Shown here: positions 45,427-54,638 of the stretch, in pieces
Numbering within the stretch: position 1 is the first letter of the stretch
How the letters are laid out: every line of letters begins with the position of its first letter
Assembly (NCBI GenBank): GCA_964504665.1
Contig: CAZDEH010000002.1
Location: 1 to 64,000, forward strand
Length of the DNA stretch: 64,000 nt
Source: STC-54 sp964504665
Lineage (GTDB): Bacteria; Patescibacteriota; Microgenomatia; Daviesbacterales; UBA10151
Direction of reading: 5' to 3'
The notes under the pieces: generated by a model
What the model was told of the DNA's origin: nothing
Databases searched by the model: none
What the model saw: the letters and a program-made list of their open reading frames with translations, nothing else
Made by a program: the position numbers and the translations under genes

Positions 45427-47148
45427 TTAAATTGTCCTCTTTTTTAATAAAAAATGTTTTTTATTGTTCCCATATATCACTATTCCAATTGTTATAACTA
45501 AAGAAATTATAGAAATAATATTTGAATATAATCTGATAGGTGTATTTTTAAACTTTCCCACTACTGAATATTGTCCTGGCGACAAGCTAAAACTGATTCT
45601 CCCAACATAATTATTATGATTATGAGGTATCTTTTGGTTATCAACTTGCACTTCCCATCCAGGAAAATCAAAAACAGGGACTTCTAGGTCAGTGTCTTCC
45701 ATAACTTTAGCATCAAAAGACCATTTATTTGATTTATTAACGAAATTACTAAGTTTCACTTTACCAGATCTAACGATGGGTATACTCGGAGCAGGTTCTT
45801 TCGGTTCAACTGCAGTGGTCGGTAAGTAATCTAAAATAGCAGCCTTTTGTTGCTCTTCCCAAAGTTTTCCGGATAATTTTTCTTTATCTGTCAAAGGAAA
45901 AAATGATTCTGGGTTAAAATAAATCCAATTAAAAAATACCGTAAGGATAATGATTAAACCAATCCATATAATTTGCACTTTTTCTTTCCAAAAAATAGTT
46001 AACATTCCTCCCAGTAAAGAGGAAGAAAATATAATAATAGACAGAAAGCGCCATGGAAATTGAACATATGCCAATATTGAAATTTTTTCCCAAATGAAAG
46101 TAGATCTATTGTGGGTCATAAACACACCAGTGATAAAAATCATTAATAAAAAACAAGCTAAAATTACAGTCTTTAATGCACCCAAATTTTCAGGTATAGC
46201 TATACCTACACGAACAAGATTTTTTCTACAAAGTAATAAAAGTAGTAAGATCAAGAACAAGATTACCAACCACCAGTGAGGCCATCCAATCTGAAAAGAG
46301 ATGGTATCAGCATCTCCCATAATTGACGCTCCGTAACCCCATAGTCTTTGGAAAAACAATTGGGGGAGGCTTACAAAATGAGCTCGATAATTTAAATCTA
46401 ATCTAGTCAGATTCTCAGTTTGAACCAAATATTTTTCTAAAAATGCCGGAACAATAAAGAAAGCAGACATACCTACACCGAGAATTAATGATGTGATTGT
46501 CAGGAAAATATTTTTTGATTTCTCAATAATAACCCATCCAACTAACCAAAGAATTAATAAAGGAATAAATAATAACGTTGAAATATTGTGGGTAGTCAAA
46601 AAAGCTGTCAAAACAAAAACTACACCTAAAAAATTAACTAACGTTCTTCTTTTGATTAAAGACAAAACAAAATAAAACGCCAATGGCGCCAGTGCGATTG
46701 AAAAACTTTCTGCTATTGCTCCTCTGACATAAAGATCGAGAGCTCTGTATGGTGAAAGGGTGTAGAGAACCGCTGATATAAGTCCACTATTTTTTCCGAA
46801 AAGTTTATTTCCTAACAAAAACATAGAAAATCCACCAATGACAAGTGGGAGAAAAAATAGTAGTTTAGATGCACCGATATATCCGAAAATATAACTAAAT
46901 ATTGCCCCTAAATAATACGGAAAAGCACTATAGTAATTAAACAAAGGGAAACCATTGCCATAACCCATATCAGGTACCCACCGACAGGGAATCTGTCCAT
47001 CCGTAAAACATTTCCTCATCTCGAAAATCCTCATCACTTGTAAGTCATCATGATGAGTAAAATACCCCGGCACAACCAAAGGCCAACTCATTGATATAAT
47101 AATGACGATTAAGATTAACAAGTGCCAATGCTTTTTTAATTTAATCAT
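45427..47148 (-). CDS. PTPS_related polytopic membrane protein (paralogue)
   Basis: A 573-aa membrane protein of the same family as 47141-48850 and 22500-24173. Loop 1 has GYFTHHDDLQVMRIFEMRKC (Asp34-Asp35), GQIPCRWVPDMGYGNGFPLF and SAFPYYLGAIF; next SPYRALDLYVRGAIAESFS. The C-terminal outer region has FDFPGWEVQVDNQKIP and SLSPGQYSVVGKFKNTPIRL, then a final helix and basic tail. The adjacent paralogue starts inside its 5' end region (8-nt overlap), indicating tandem duplication. A GT-C-like role outside the membrane is likely. Confidence 0.82.
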   Translation of the reverse strand: MIKLKKHWHLLILIVIIISMSWPLVVPGYFTHHDDLQVMRIFEMRKCFTDGQIPCRWVPDMGYGNGFPLFNYYSAFPYYLGAIFSYIFGYIGASKLLFFLPLVIGGFSMFLLGNKLFGKNSGLISAVLYTLSPYRALDLYVRGAIAESFSIALAPLAFYFVLSLIKRRTLVNFLGVVFVLTAFLTTHNISTLLFIPLLILWLVGWVIIEKSKNIFLTITSLILGVGMSAFFIVPAFLEKYLVQTENLTRLDLNYRAHFVSLPQLFFQRLWGYGASIMGDADTISFQIGWPHWWLVILFLILLLLLLCRKNLVRVGIAIPENLGALKTVILACFLLMIFITGVFMTHNRSTFIWEKISILAYVQFPWRFLSIIIFSSSLLGGMLTIFWKEKVQIIWIGLIIILTVFFNWIYFNPESFFPLTDKEKLSGKLWEEQQKAAILDYLPTTAVEPKEPAPSIPIVRSGKVKLSNFVNKSNKWSFDAKVMEDTDLEVPVFDFPGWEVQVDNQKIPHNHNNYVGRISFSLSPGQYSVVGKFKNTPIRLYSNIISIISLVITIGIVIYGNNKKHFLLKKRTI

Positions 47149-48850
47149 TCTTTTTGGAGAATAGTCGATATTCTTTTATTATTAAAACTATCAAAATCGA
47201 CAAGGTGAGGAAAGTTAATAAATTTCCCAGTTTTCTTATGGGTGTATCTGTTAAATATGCTTCAAACTGATGCTGACCATTTGGTATTTCCATACTGATT
47301 AAACCCAGACAAAATTCTTGCCCTCTACAATCGCTATGACTCAAAGCTACTTCCCGGCCATCAACCTTAACTTTCATCCCTGGAAAATCAAATAGTGGTA
47401 ACCTTAGATTCACCGTATCGGATACTACAACCTCACCTTTTTGAAAATTACTACCTTTCTTATAACCTAGAAAGGTTGCCTTACCATCCATAATTTCCGG
47501 AAAATCAGGAGCTTTTTTAGTAGGAGGAAGTGTGGCGAAAATTGGTAAATAGTCAAAGATACTGACTGTTAATTGTTTTTCCCAATTCTTACCAGAGAAT
47601 TTTTCTTGATCAGACATTTCTAACCATTTAGATGGCTGAAAAAAACTACCATGTAAAATAAAGACGCTTACGATTAATATAACTCCAAGCACCATTTTTA
47701 TTTTTTGTTTTCTCAAAAAATATATAACAATTCCGGAAAAAAGGGACAATAGAAATACGCTATCAGCAAGTAACCTCCACGGAAATTGTAAATACCATAA
47801 AATAGGTAATGCCTCCCAAATTGGAGTAGATTTTTGATGAGTCATAAAAAGAATGACTGTATTAACTATTAACAAAACAATGGTGAAAATAGCAATCTTT
47901 CTTTCTCTCTGAAAAAAAATAACCGCCAATAAGAAAGCCAATAACCCTACCATTGCGTGTATCGTTCCTGTAGAAAGGGAAAGATCATCATTAGGACCTA
48001 ACCACGAGGAACCAAAACCCCAGTAATTAGATAAAAAGAGTTGGTTTATATCAACAAAGTGCTGACGGTAGTCAAAATACCCTCCAAGCATTGATTCTGT
48101 GTGAGCATACTGTTTTTCGAATATCATCGGAAAAACAAAAAATGCAGCTAATGCAACTCCTAACAATCCTCCTATAATAAGTTTTGGCAGCACCTTCCAT
48201 TCTTTTTCTAAAAATATCCACATAACAATCCAAATTGCAACGATAGGCAAAAAAATCATTGACATTAAACTATGAGTGGTCAAAAGCATTCCTATAGATA
48301 ACACCATCCAAATAAAATATTTTGTCTTTTTTGTTTTAATTAGCTGACAACTTGACCAAAAAATTAACGGAAAAAAAACAAAAGCCCAAAATTCGCTCAG
48401 AGCACCTCGAACATAAACGTCTACAGCCCGATAGGGATGATAAGTATATAAAATTGCTCCAAAAAAAGCTGGCCAATCCCCAAAGAGAGAACGTAAAAAG
48501 ATAAAACAGGTTGTGGCAGCTAAAATAAACCCCCAAACAAATAACATTTTTACAACATCAATAAATTGGAATCCTATTAAATGTAAAATCTCCCCCAGAT
48601 AATAAACACTCGGTGGATAATAGTTAAACTGTGGATATCCATATTGGAAACCTGCATCAGGAACCCATCGACATGGTATCTGAAAATCAGCAAAACATTT
48701 ATCCATTTGCTGTAACCTAAAAGCTTGCAGATCATCCTGCATGGGAAAAAACCCCGGACGAAGTAATGAAGAAAAACTTGGGATGATTAATATTAATAGT
48801 AGTAGAAAAATAGTAATTGGATTTTGTATAAAATTGATTAATTTTTTCAT
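47141..48850 (-). CDS. PTPS_related polytopic membrane protein (paralogue)
   Basis: A 569-aa protein with about twelve helices. Loop 1 has FFPMQDDLQAFRLQQMDKCF (Asp39-Asp40), IPCRWVPDAGFQYGYPQFNY and PSVYYLGEILHLIGFQFIDV, then HPYRAVDVYVRGALSEFWA. The C-terminal outer domain contains FDFPGMKVKVDGREVALSH and IPNGQHQFEAYLTDTPIRK. Compared with its neighbour, the segment FSGKNWEKQLTVSIFDYLP is conserved, so the two enzymes probably have related substrates. It is separated by 12 nt from the GT39-like gene upstream. Confidence 0.82.
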   Translation of the reverse strand: MKKLINFIQNPITIFLLLLILIIPSFSSLLRPGFFPMQDDLQAFRLQQMDKCFADFQIPCRWVPDAGFQYGYPQFNYYPPSVYYLGEILHLIGFQFIDVVKMLFVWGFILAATTCFIFLRSLFGDWPAFFGAILYTYHPYRAVDVYVRGALSEFWAFVFFPLIFWSSCQLIKTKKTKYFIWMVLSIGMLLTTHSLMSMIFLPIVAIWIVMWIFLEKEWKVLPKLIIGGLLGVALAAFFVFPMIFEKQYAHTESMLGGYFDYRQHFVDINQLFLSNYWGFGSSWLGPNDDLSLSTGTIHAMVGLLAFLLAVIFFQRERKIAIFTIVLLIVNTVILFMTHQKSTPIWEALPILWYLQFPWRLLADSVFLLSLFSGIVIYFLRKQKIKMVLGVILIVSVFILHGSFFQPSKWLEMSDQEKFSGKNWEKQLTVSIFDYLPIFATLPPTKKAPDFPEIMDGKATFLGYKKGSNFQKGEVVVSDTVNLRLPLFDFPGMKVKVDGREVALSHSDCRGQEFCLGLISMEIPNGQHQFEAYLTDTPIRKLGNLLTFLTLSILIVLIIKEYRLFSKKND

Positions 48851-48862
48851 ATTATTTCAGAA

Positions 48863-50385
48863 TTATTTACTGGGTAATACTTTAAAAACCAGGATTGCAT
48901 CCTGAAAAATACCTGGGTAATTTGCTTTGGGGTATTCTTTAATTAACTCTGTACCTGCAGGATTTTGTCTAACCCTAGATCTATTAGCAATAAAATAAGT
49001 GGGTCCNNNNNNNNNNTTTTTTCAACATCAGAAATTTCTGCTTTTCCACCCAAAACCACAATTTTATTGATAGTAGTTGTATGAAAATATTTATCTAAAT
49101 AGATTATTAAACCATCCGGCAGCGTCCCAAAACTACCTTCAGTTTCTACAATAATTGTTCCTTTTTGAGCTTCATCTATGAGAAAATTTGCAATTTCTGG
49201 AAAACCATAACCTGCTGTCCAATCTTCCAAATAGCCCCTTCTTTCTTCTACGGGTAAAGGGGCAGCAGCAGGGTTAGTCATCAATAAATAATCAAATTTT
49301 AAAGCCAAAGGCAAACAAATCAGAATAAAAACTAAAAAAGCCCATTTAAATTTTGGTCTGAAAATTTCTACTGACTGTGCTATCCCCCATCCTCCCAAAC
49401 AAAGAAGAGGAGGCACTGCAGAAAGAATGTATCTGGCAGTAAAAGTTCTAAGAAACAAGAGTTCGGCAAGCAAAGGTCCGACCATCCAGAAAAAAATTAC
49501 CAAAGCGATTTTATTTCTTTTTATGAAAGTTAGAATGATTCCCAGGAAAATAAAAACCAAAATGGGGACAGTAAATAATTTTGGGAACCAGTCAAAAAGG
49601 TCTTTAAGATGAGGAATTAATGGATCAAAAGGGTTTGTCAAAAGACGGGTTATTGGGAAAATGTAGTCCTTATTTCTAGATGCCAAACTATCAAAACCAG
49701 GTCCCAGTCTTAACAAATTATAAATAAAAAAAGCTGTTATTCCTGAGAGTATCAAATAAAAAATTACTTTAAACAATCTGTTCAGGTATTTTGCTTTTGA
49801 GAAATCAACAGCTATTAAACCTACAGGCAGCATATAAAGGTTTGGAAGTCCTGATGTTTTGGTTAAAATTCCTCCTCCGAGAATAAACCCTAAAATTAAA
49901 GATAAATCAAAACGCGGATTTTTAATTAAACATAAAACAAAAAATAAAGACCAGATAGAAAAAGCAGCTAACATTGAATCAACCAAAGCCAACTTATCAA
50001 AAAAGAGTGAAAATGGAGTAATTGCTATAAGAAATGCTACCCAAAGCGCTGTTTTTTCATTGAAAAATTTCCAGCACAAAATAAAAGCTCCTGTCATAGT
50101 AATAAATCCTGAGATTACAGACAAGAAACGTCCGGCATAAAGTGGGTCGTCAAATATTTTAAAAACTCCTGTCATTAACCACATAAATAAAGGGGTTTTA
50201 CCATCAGACAGGGAGATAAAACGGAGTGTTGGCTCAGCCTTCATAATCTGAGCCCAACGAATATAAATAGCTTCGTCGGCAAAAATTGGCTGAAGAGTCA
50301 GGTTGATTAATCTCAAGCTAAAAAACAATAAAGAGATAAGTAAAAAAATTATGATCTCCTGGCGATGTTTAAGGATAAAGCTCAC
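48863..50385 (-). CDS. GT39/ArnT-like glycosyltransferase (interrupted by an assembly gap)
   Basis: Polytopic enzyme of about 505 aa. The first outer loop has LQPIFADEAIYIRWAQIMK (Asp37-Glu38) and ISLSDGKTPLFMWLM, the canonical ArnT/GT39 arrangement of the catalytic acid and following lysine. Ten N at 49007-49016 disrupt the frame after SDVEK. Reading across with the other frame gives a much better C-terminus, GPTYFIANRSRVRQ..., ending ILVFKVLPSK and a TAA at 48863-48865; the frame that continues directly through the N run stops at 48943 and looks artificial. The full gene therefore fills the otherwise empty 48865-48942 region. Confidence 0.85.
49007..49016. other. Assembly gap (10 N) shifting the frame of a GT39-like gene
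   Basis: Ten N. The coding frame before the gap (DVEK plus one base) and the best frame after it (starting GPTYF) are out of phase with exactly ten bases, so the true distance is not ten. Confidence 0.88.
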
Positions 50386-50397
50386 AAAAATATTATA

Positions 50398-51141
50398 TCA
50401 GTATTTTCCTGCCAAATCATTCCACCTAATCCTGAACATATCGTAAATCGTTGCCAGGGCATCTTTGAACATTTGAACCCGTTCAGTGTCTACATAATTC
50501 CATTCAACGCTAACTTCTGCTATTTTAAATCCATATTTTTGAGCAAGATATAAAACCTCAACATCAAAGCCGGCGTTTACAGCTCCGCCTTTGGTATGCA
50601 AAACCCCCCATTCATGTTCTATTTTTGGAATAATCTTTTTTATAGATTCCCTGTTAAAAGCTTTAAAACCACATTGTGTATCTTCAAATGGTAAACCTAA
50701 AATTATCCCCCTCAGAATTGAAAAGATTTCAGCTGCTAATTTACGTAAAGCGGGTGCTCCTTTTCTACCATGTCTTGAACCGATTACAATATCAAAACCT
50801 AACTCAAATTTCGGAATAAATTTTTCAATCTGATTAATAGGAGTTGCCTGATCCATATCTGTAAAAACAATAATTTCTCCACAGGATACTAAAAGTCCTG
50901 TTATAACAGTCATCGCTTTACCACCATGAGAGTTCTTAATTAACCTAAATCCCTTCTTGTCTCTAATTTGCTGTTCAATAGTCACCACAGTATCATCAGT
51001 TGAACCGTCATCAACAATTAATACTTCAAATGAATAAATTTGTTTTTGAAGATAGTTATAAACCTCTTCCAGAACTCCCAATTTTAAATTTTTGGCTTCA
51101 TTATAAGCCGGTATAACTACTGAAAGTTTATATTGATTCAT
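50398..51141 (-). CDS. GT2 glycosyltransferase, ALG5/DPM1-like polyprenyl-phosphate sugar synthase
   Basis: A 247-aa GT2 enzyme with KLSVVIPAYNEAKNLKLG, VDDGSTDDT (44-52), SHGGKAMTVITGLL and TDMDQATP (DMD 95-97), followed by GSRHGRKGAPALRKL and DTQCGFKAF. The HGGK and DTQCGFK elements match dolichyl-phosphate glucosyltransferase (ALG5) relatives. It has no membrane segments, so it should act at the cytoplasmic face to charge polyprenyl phosphate. Its start codon shares one base with the stop of the GT39-like gene upstream, suggesting donor supply for that enzyme. Confidence 0.9.
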   Translation of the reverse strand: MNQYKLSVVIPAYNEAKNLKLGVLEEVYNYLQKQIYSFEVLIVDDGSTDDTVVTIEQQIRDKKGFRLIKNSHGGKAMTVITGLLVSCGEIIVFTDMDQATPINQIEKFIPKFELGFDIVIGSRHGRKGAPALRKLAAEIFSILRGIILGLPFEDTQCGFKAFNRESIKKIIPKIEHEWGVLHTKGGAVNAGFDVEVLYLAQKYGFKIAEVSVEWNYVDTERVQMFKDALATIYDMFRIRWNDLAGKY

Positions 51142-52676
51142 TATTTTATTATACTAAAAGAAAAATCATTTGGTGGCTGTCCACTGGGATTCGCTACTAA
51201 TCTATATATTTTTAAACCGTCTACAATATTCATTGTATCAATTTTTGACATACCAAAACCTGCAATTTCATATTTTGGATGTCCAACTGGGTTACAAATA
51301 GTATCTTCACATACCACGAAAAGTTGGTTTGTGATTTCAATTGGCACAACTTTAGGTTTAAATCCATACATGTCTAAATAAAATTGGTAAGCTGAATCAT
51401 AGTTACGTTCTGCAATTAAGGCAAAATTAAATGGCTGACCATTTGCTTTGTTAATAATATATTTGGCAACCTGCTCTGTTCTTTGAAGTTGATTTACAGG
51501 GGGAGTAAATAACCAACTTTTGGGAATATTAACAACAATGAGCGGTATCAGAATAATTACAACCGCTAGCCATTGCCATTTTTTTGTTAATAAACTAATT
51601 AAAGCTGCTAAAAGTAAAAATGGGACCGGATTTATAAATCCCAAATAATGATCGTAAATAGAGTACTTGTAAAAAGTTAAACCTAAGACACCAGTAATCA
51701 GCCAAACTCCGCAAGTCAAAAACGGCCATTCTAATTTTCTTTTCTTAAACAGCATTACTATTAAAGCCAAAACAGGAATTAAAATTAAGAACGAGATAAT
51801 AAATATAATTGCATTATTTTCTCCTCCTATATATCGCCCGATTAATTTATCGGAATAGATTGAGGAAATTTGTGATGGAATTGTTGAAACATTAATACCC
51901 AAAGAGCCGTCATCTCCAACGAACAAAGATTTCAGTGCGTTAAAGTTCATAAAACTGTACTTAAAATCAAATATAATTAAAGGAGAAATAATAAAAATAA
52001 AAGCAATTATTGCACATATTGTACCAAGGAAAAAATTCTTATATTCCATCTTTTTTCTTTCAATCAATTCAATCAGCCAAAGTATTCCAAAAATAGGCAA
52101 TAATATTAATGCCAAATAATGCATTTGGATTACCGCAGACAATGAAGCTCCTGTCAAAATAAACCATAAAAAGTTTTTACTTTTTCTTGCTTGATGTAAT
52201 CCTAAAAAAGATAACAGAGAAAAAAAGGGGGCCGGGTTAGGATTCCACGAAGATCTAGAATAAGTAACTGTGACAAAAGATATGGCATAAAGAAATGCAG
52301 ATAAAAGAGCCGACCATTTCCCAAACCATTCTCTGGCTAAAAAATATATAAGCCCAACTGTGGCAATTCCAATTAGAGCTACCATAACTGCTGCTGCAAC
52401 TGGATTAAGCCAAAATAAGGCCATTGGGATCGCCATCATATAGTAATACAGAGGACCAAGATAAATGTTGCCAACAGATGAAGGGGGACCGATCAAAGGA
52501 AAATCATGTTCTATTAAGATTCTATTCATCATCAACATATCCCGACCTTCATCTCCCAAAAAAGTCATATATTCAGACAAACGATAGAACCGTAAAAAAG
52601 CTGCCACAGATATAATCAGGATGATAATTACAACCTCAAAACGATTTTGTTTAACCCACAAGATAATTGATTTCAT
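51141..52676 (-). CDS. GT39-like glycosyltransferase, D(E/Q)GRDML subfamily
   Basis: A 511-aa polytopic protein with about eleven helices. The first outer loop has MTFLGDEGRDMLMMNRILIE (Asp42-Glu43) and LIGPPSSVGNIYLGPLYYYM, matching 32387-34110 and, less closely, 34107-35486. SRSSWNPNPAPFFSLLSFLG follows helix 3. A short outer C-terminal domain includes ANGQPFNFALIAERNYDSAY. It is between two GT2 sugar-phosphate synthases, 1 nt overlap downstream and 6 nt gap upstream, which fits a synthase-plus-user arrangement. Confidence 0.87.
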   Translation of the reverse strand: MKSIILWVKQNRFEVVIIILIISVAAFLRFYRLSEYMTFLGDEGRDMLMMNRILIEHDFPLIGPPSSVGNIYLGPLYYYMMAIPMALFWLNPVAAAVMVALIGIATVGLIYFLAREWFGKWSALLSAFLYAISFVTVTYSRSSWNPNPAPFFSLLSFLGLHQARKSKNFLWFILTGASLSAVIQMHYLALILLPIFGILWLIELIERKKMEYKNFFLGTICAIIAFIFIISPLIIFDFKYSFMNFNALKSLFVGDDGSLGINVSTIPSQISSIYSDKLIGRYIGGENNAIIFIISFLILIPVLALIVMLFKKRKLEWPFLTCGVWLITGVLGLTFYKYSIYDHYLGFINPVPFLLLAALISLLTKKWQWLAVVIILIPLIVVNIPKSWLFTPPVNQLQRTEQVAKYIINKANGQPFNFALIAERNYDSAYQFYLDMYGFKPKVVPIEITNQLFVVCEDTICNPVGHPKYEIAGFGMSKIDTMNIVDGLKIYRLVANPSGQPPNDFSFSIIK

Positions 52677-52682
52677 GATGAT

Positions 52683-53404
52683 TTAATGTAATTTCCACCA
52701 AAGTTTAAAAAGATCCACATATGATTGAATAATTACCCTTATCGTTACCCCTGAAGGTTTACCATAAAGCCGATGATAGTGACTTACACTAACCTGAGCA
52801 AATTTAAAACCAGCCTTTCTGGCTTTCATCACGAGTTCCGCATTAATCATTCCTCCTCTGGTAGACTCCAAAGGTGGAATTGTCTCCAAAACTTTTTTAT
52901 TCACCATTTTAAAACCAGTATCTACATCTTTCACTCTAAGACCTAAAACTAAAAATAGGGACAAAGCCCAGCCGGTAGNNNNNNNNNNAAACTTTGCCAA
53001 GATCTTTCAACATTTTTATAAGGATCACTTCTTTTAACTTTATAAGCATAAATCACATCTGCTTCTTTGGCACACTCTAAAAATTTTGTCACCTCTCCAA
53101 AATCAAATTGCCCGTCTACATCTGTATAAACTATCCAGTCATATTGTGCATTAGCAAAGCCAGTACGAAGTGCACATCCATATCCACCGTTAGACTGATG
53201 AACAGCTTTTATAAAATCATATTTTTTCGCTAAATTATCAATAACCTCTGGACTTTTATCTTTTGAGCCATCATCTACCAGGATAATTTCGTATTTTTTT
53301 AAATCAAGTGTTCTTAAAACTTTTATTGCTTTTTCAACCGTAACAATAATATTTTTCTCTTCATTATAAATCGGGAAAAAGACAGATAGTGCATCAATAC
53401 TCAT
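52683..53404 (-). CDS. GT2 glycosyltransferase, GtrB/DPM1-like (interrupted by an assembly gap)
   Basis: About 240 aa. From the ATG at 53404: ALSVFFPIYNEEKNI, VDDGSKDKS, SNGGYGCALRTGF and TDVDGQFDF (DVDGQ 95-99). After ten N (52979-52988), in another frame, come SLFLVLGLRVKDVDTGFKM, STRGGMINAELVMKARKAGF and a basic C-terminus. The two parts are the N- and C-terminal halves of one polyprenyl-phosphate sugar synthase; the gap hides only a few residues around RSWQS..TGWAL. A longer start at 53440 is open, but the -10 box TATAAT at 53412-53417 supports 53404. Confidence 0.85.
52979..52988. other. Assembly gap (10 N) splitting a GT2 gene
   Basis: Ten N between two halves of a GT2 enzyme whose frames differ by two; the real number of missing bases must differ from ten. 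Confidence 0.88.
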
Positions 53405-53411
53405 AAAGATT

Positions 53412-53440
53412 ATTATATTTTGTTTATTAGAGTAGCACAA
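53412..53440 (-). promoter_or_regulatory. Promoter of the 53404-35500 operon
   Basis: Minus strand: -35 TTGTGC (53435-53440), 17-nt spacer, perfect -10 TATAAT (53412-53417), then seven bases to the ATG at 53404. Predicts a leaderless or near-leaderless transcript. Confidence 0.5.
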
Positions 53441-53453
53441 TAAGACAAGGTTA

Positions 53454-53462
53454 TGCTAACAT
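53454..53462 (+). promoter_or_regulatory. Weak extended -10 box before 53469
   Basis: TGCTAACAT, i.e. TAACAT at 53457-53462 with the TGn extension, followed by six bases and the ATG at 53469. The hexamer matches the consensus at four of six positions and no -35 is visible, so support comes mainly from the shared geometry. Confidence 0.35.
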
Positions 53463-53468
53463 AAATTT

Positions 53469-54638
53469 ATGAAACATATTCTAAAAGATCTACTTCTCTT
53501 AACCTTTTTAACATTAAGTACTGTTTTTATTGTCTGGTTCCCGTTTTATTTAAAATTGGATAATTTTCTTGGACTGAACTTTTCATCAGGGATTGAATCT
53601 ATTTACCGTAATTTTGATGGTTTGGAATATATAATTATTTCTAAATCATTATACCAACCACAAATTATTGCTCACTTACCCCAATCACTTTCTGCTAATT
53701 ATTACGCTGCTCACTTTCCGGGCTATGCACTTTTAATACTTCTAGCTGCACCTTTTTTTGGATTCTTAAAATCAATGCTCATAATTTCAACACTTTTTAC
53801 ACTAGGATCAGTTTTTGCTTTCTATTATTTAATTAAAGATTTTAAGCTAAGTAGTCACCCTTTATTACTATCATCTATCTTTTTAGTTTTACCAGCAAGA
53901 TGGTTAATTGTTCACAGTGTTGGTTCTGCCGAACCGGTTTTTATCTTTTTTACTATTTTAACTTTTTATTTTTTTATGAAGTTTGAAGAAAATAAAAACT
54001 TTAAATTTATTTGGCTAACAGCTTTTTCAGGAATGTTAGCACAATTCACCAGACCTCCAGGAATACTTATCTTTATTACACTTGTAATTTTTATATTATG
54101 GAAAATATTCTTATTAAATAAGACGAAAGGCTTTCGTCGTACAATATCGTCTCTTCTCCCCTACTCCCCTATCTTCTTTATCCCTCTTACTCTACTTACA
54201 ATCTTCTACTGGTACTCATTAACTTATCATGATTTTTTTGCTTATTTTCATTCAGGTGATAATATCCATTTAACATTTCCCCCTTTTCAGGTTTTCAATA
54301 AAGATCAGTTTTGGGTAGGAGACATCTGGCTTGAAGATATTGTTTATATTTTTATTCTTGGCTTTTTGGGAGGACTTACCTTAATAAAACAGAAGCTCTA
54401 TCCGATTGCTTTCTTTGTCCTAACATATTTAACAGCTTCTACCTTGATTGCTCACAGAGACATCAGCAGGTATATCCTACCGATTTTTCCATTTGTTCTA
54501 ATAGCTTTTGAAAAAGTTTTGGTGTCGCGTGAGTTTAAAGTGGTTTTAGTCATTGTCGCTTTAGCAATTTATTTATATGCGGAGAATTTCTTAATTTCCA
54601 ACACAGCCCCATATCCTAACCTTCAACTTTTTAATTAA
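53469..54638 (+). CDS. Polytopic GT-C type membrane protein (PIG-V-like)
   Basis: A 389-aa membrane protein with about nine helices and almost no soluble tail. The first outer loop has YRNFDGLEYIIISKSLYQ and AAHFPGYALLILLAAPFF, similar in order to the FDGVHYLRI and FFPLYSLF of the PIG-V-like gene at 14573-15715, and HSVGSAEPVFIFFTILTFYF corresponds to its SVYSESLF motif. FTRPPGILIF matches the cytosolic-side TR..G pattern of that family. It is a lone plus-strand gene between two minus-strand operons and overlaps the convergent GT2-GtrA gene by 4 nt. Confidence 0.75.
   Translation: MKHILKDLLLLTFLTLSTVFIVWFPFYLKLDNFLGLNFSSGIESIYRNFDGLEYIIISKSLYQPQIIAHLPQSLSANYYAAHFPGYALLILLAAPFFGFLKSMLIISTLFTLGSVFAFYYLIKDFKLSSHPLLLSSIFLVLPARWLIVHSVGSAEPVFIFFTILTFYFFMKFEENKNFKFIWLTAFSGMLAQFTRPPGILIFITLVIFILWKIFLLNKTKGFRRTISSLLPYSPIFFIPLTLLTIFYWYSLTYHDFFAYFHSGDNIHLTFPPFQVFNKDQFWVGDIWLEDIVYIFILGFLGGLTLIKQKLYPIAFFVLTYLTASTLIAHRDISRYILPIFPFVLIAFEKVLVSREFKVVLVIVALAIYLYAENFLISNTAPYPNLQLFN

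Noticed and set aside
22500..48850. True 6-pyruvoyl-tetrahydropterin synthases
   Set aside because: The proteins are polytopic membrane proteins without the zinc-binding histidines of the pterin enzyme; only the historical Pfam name links them.
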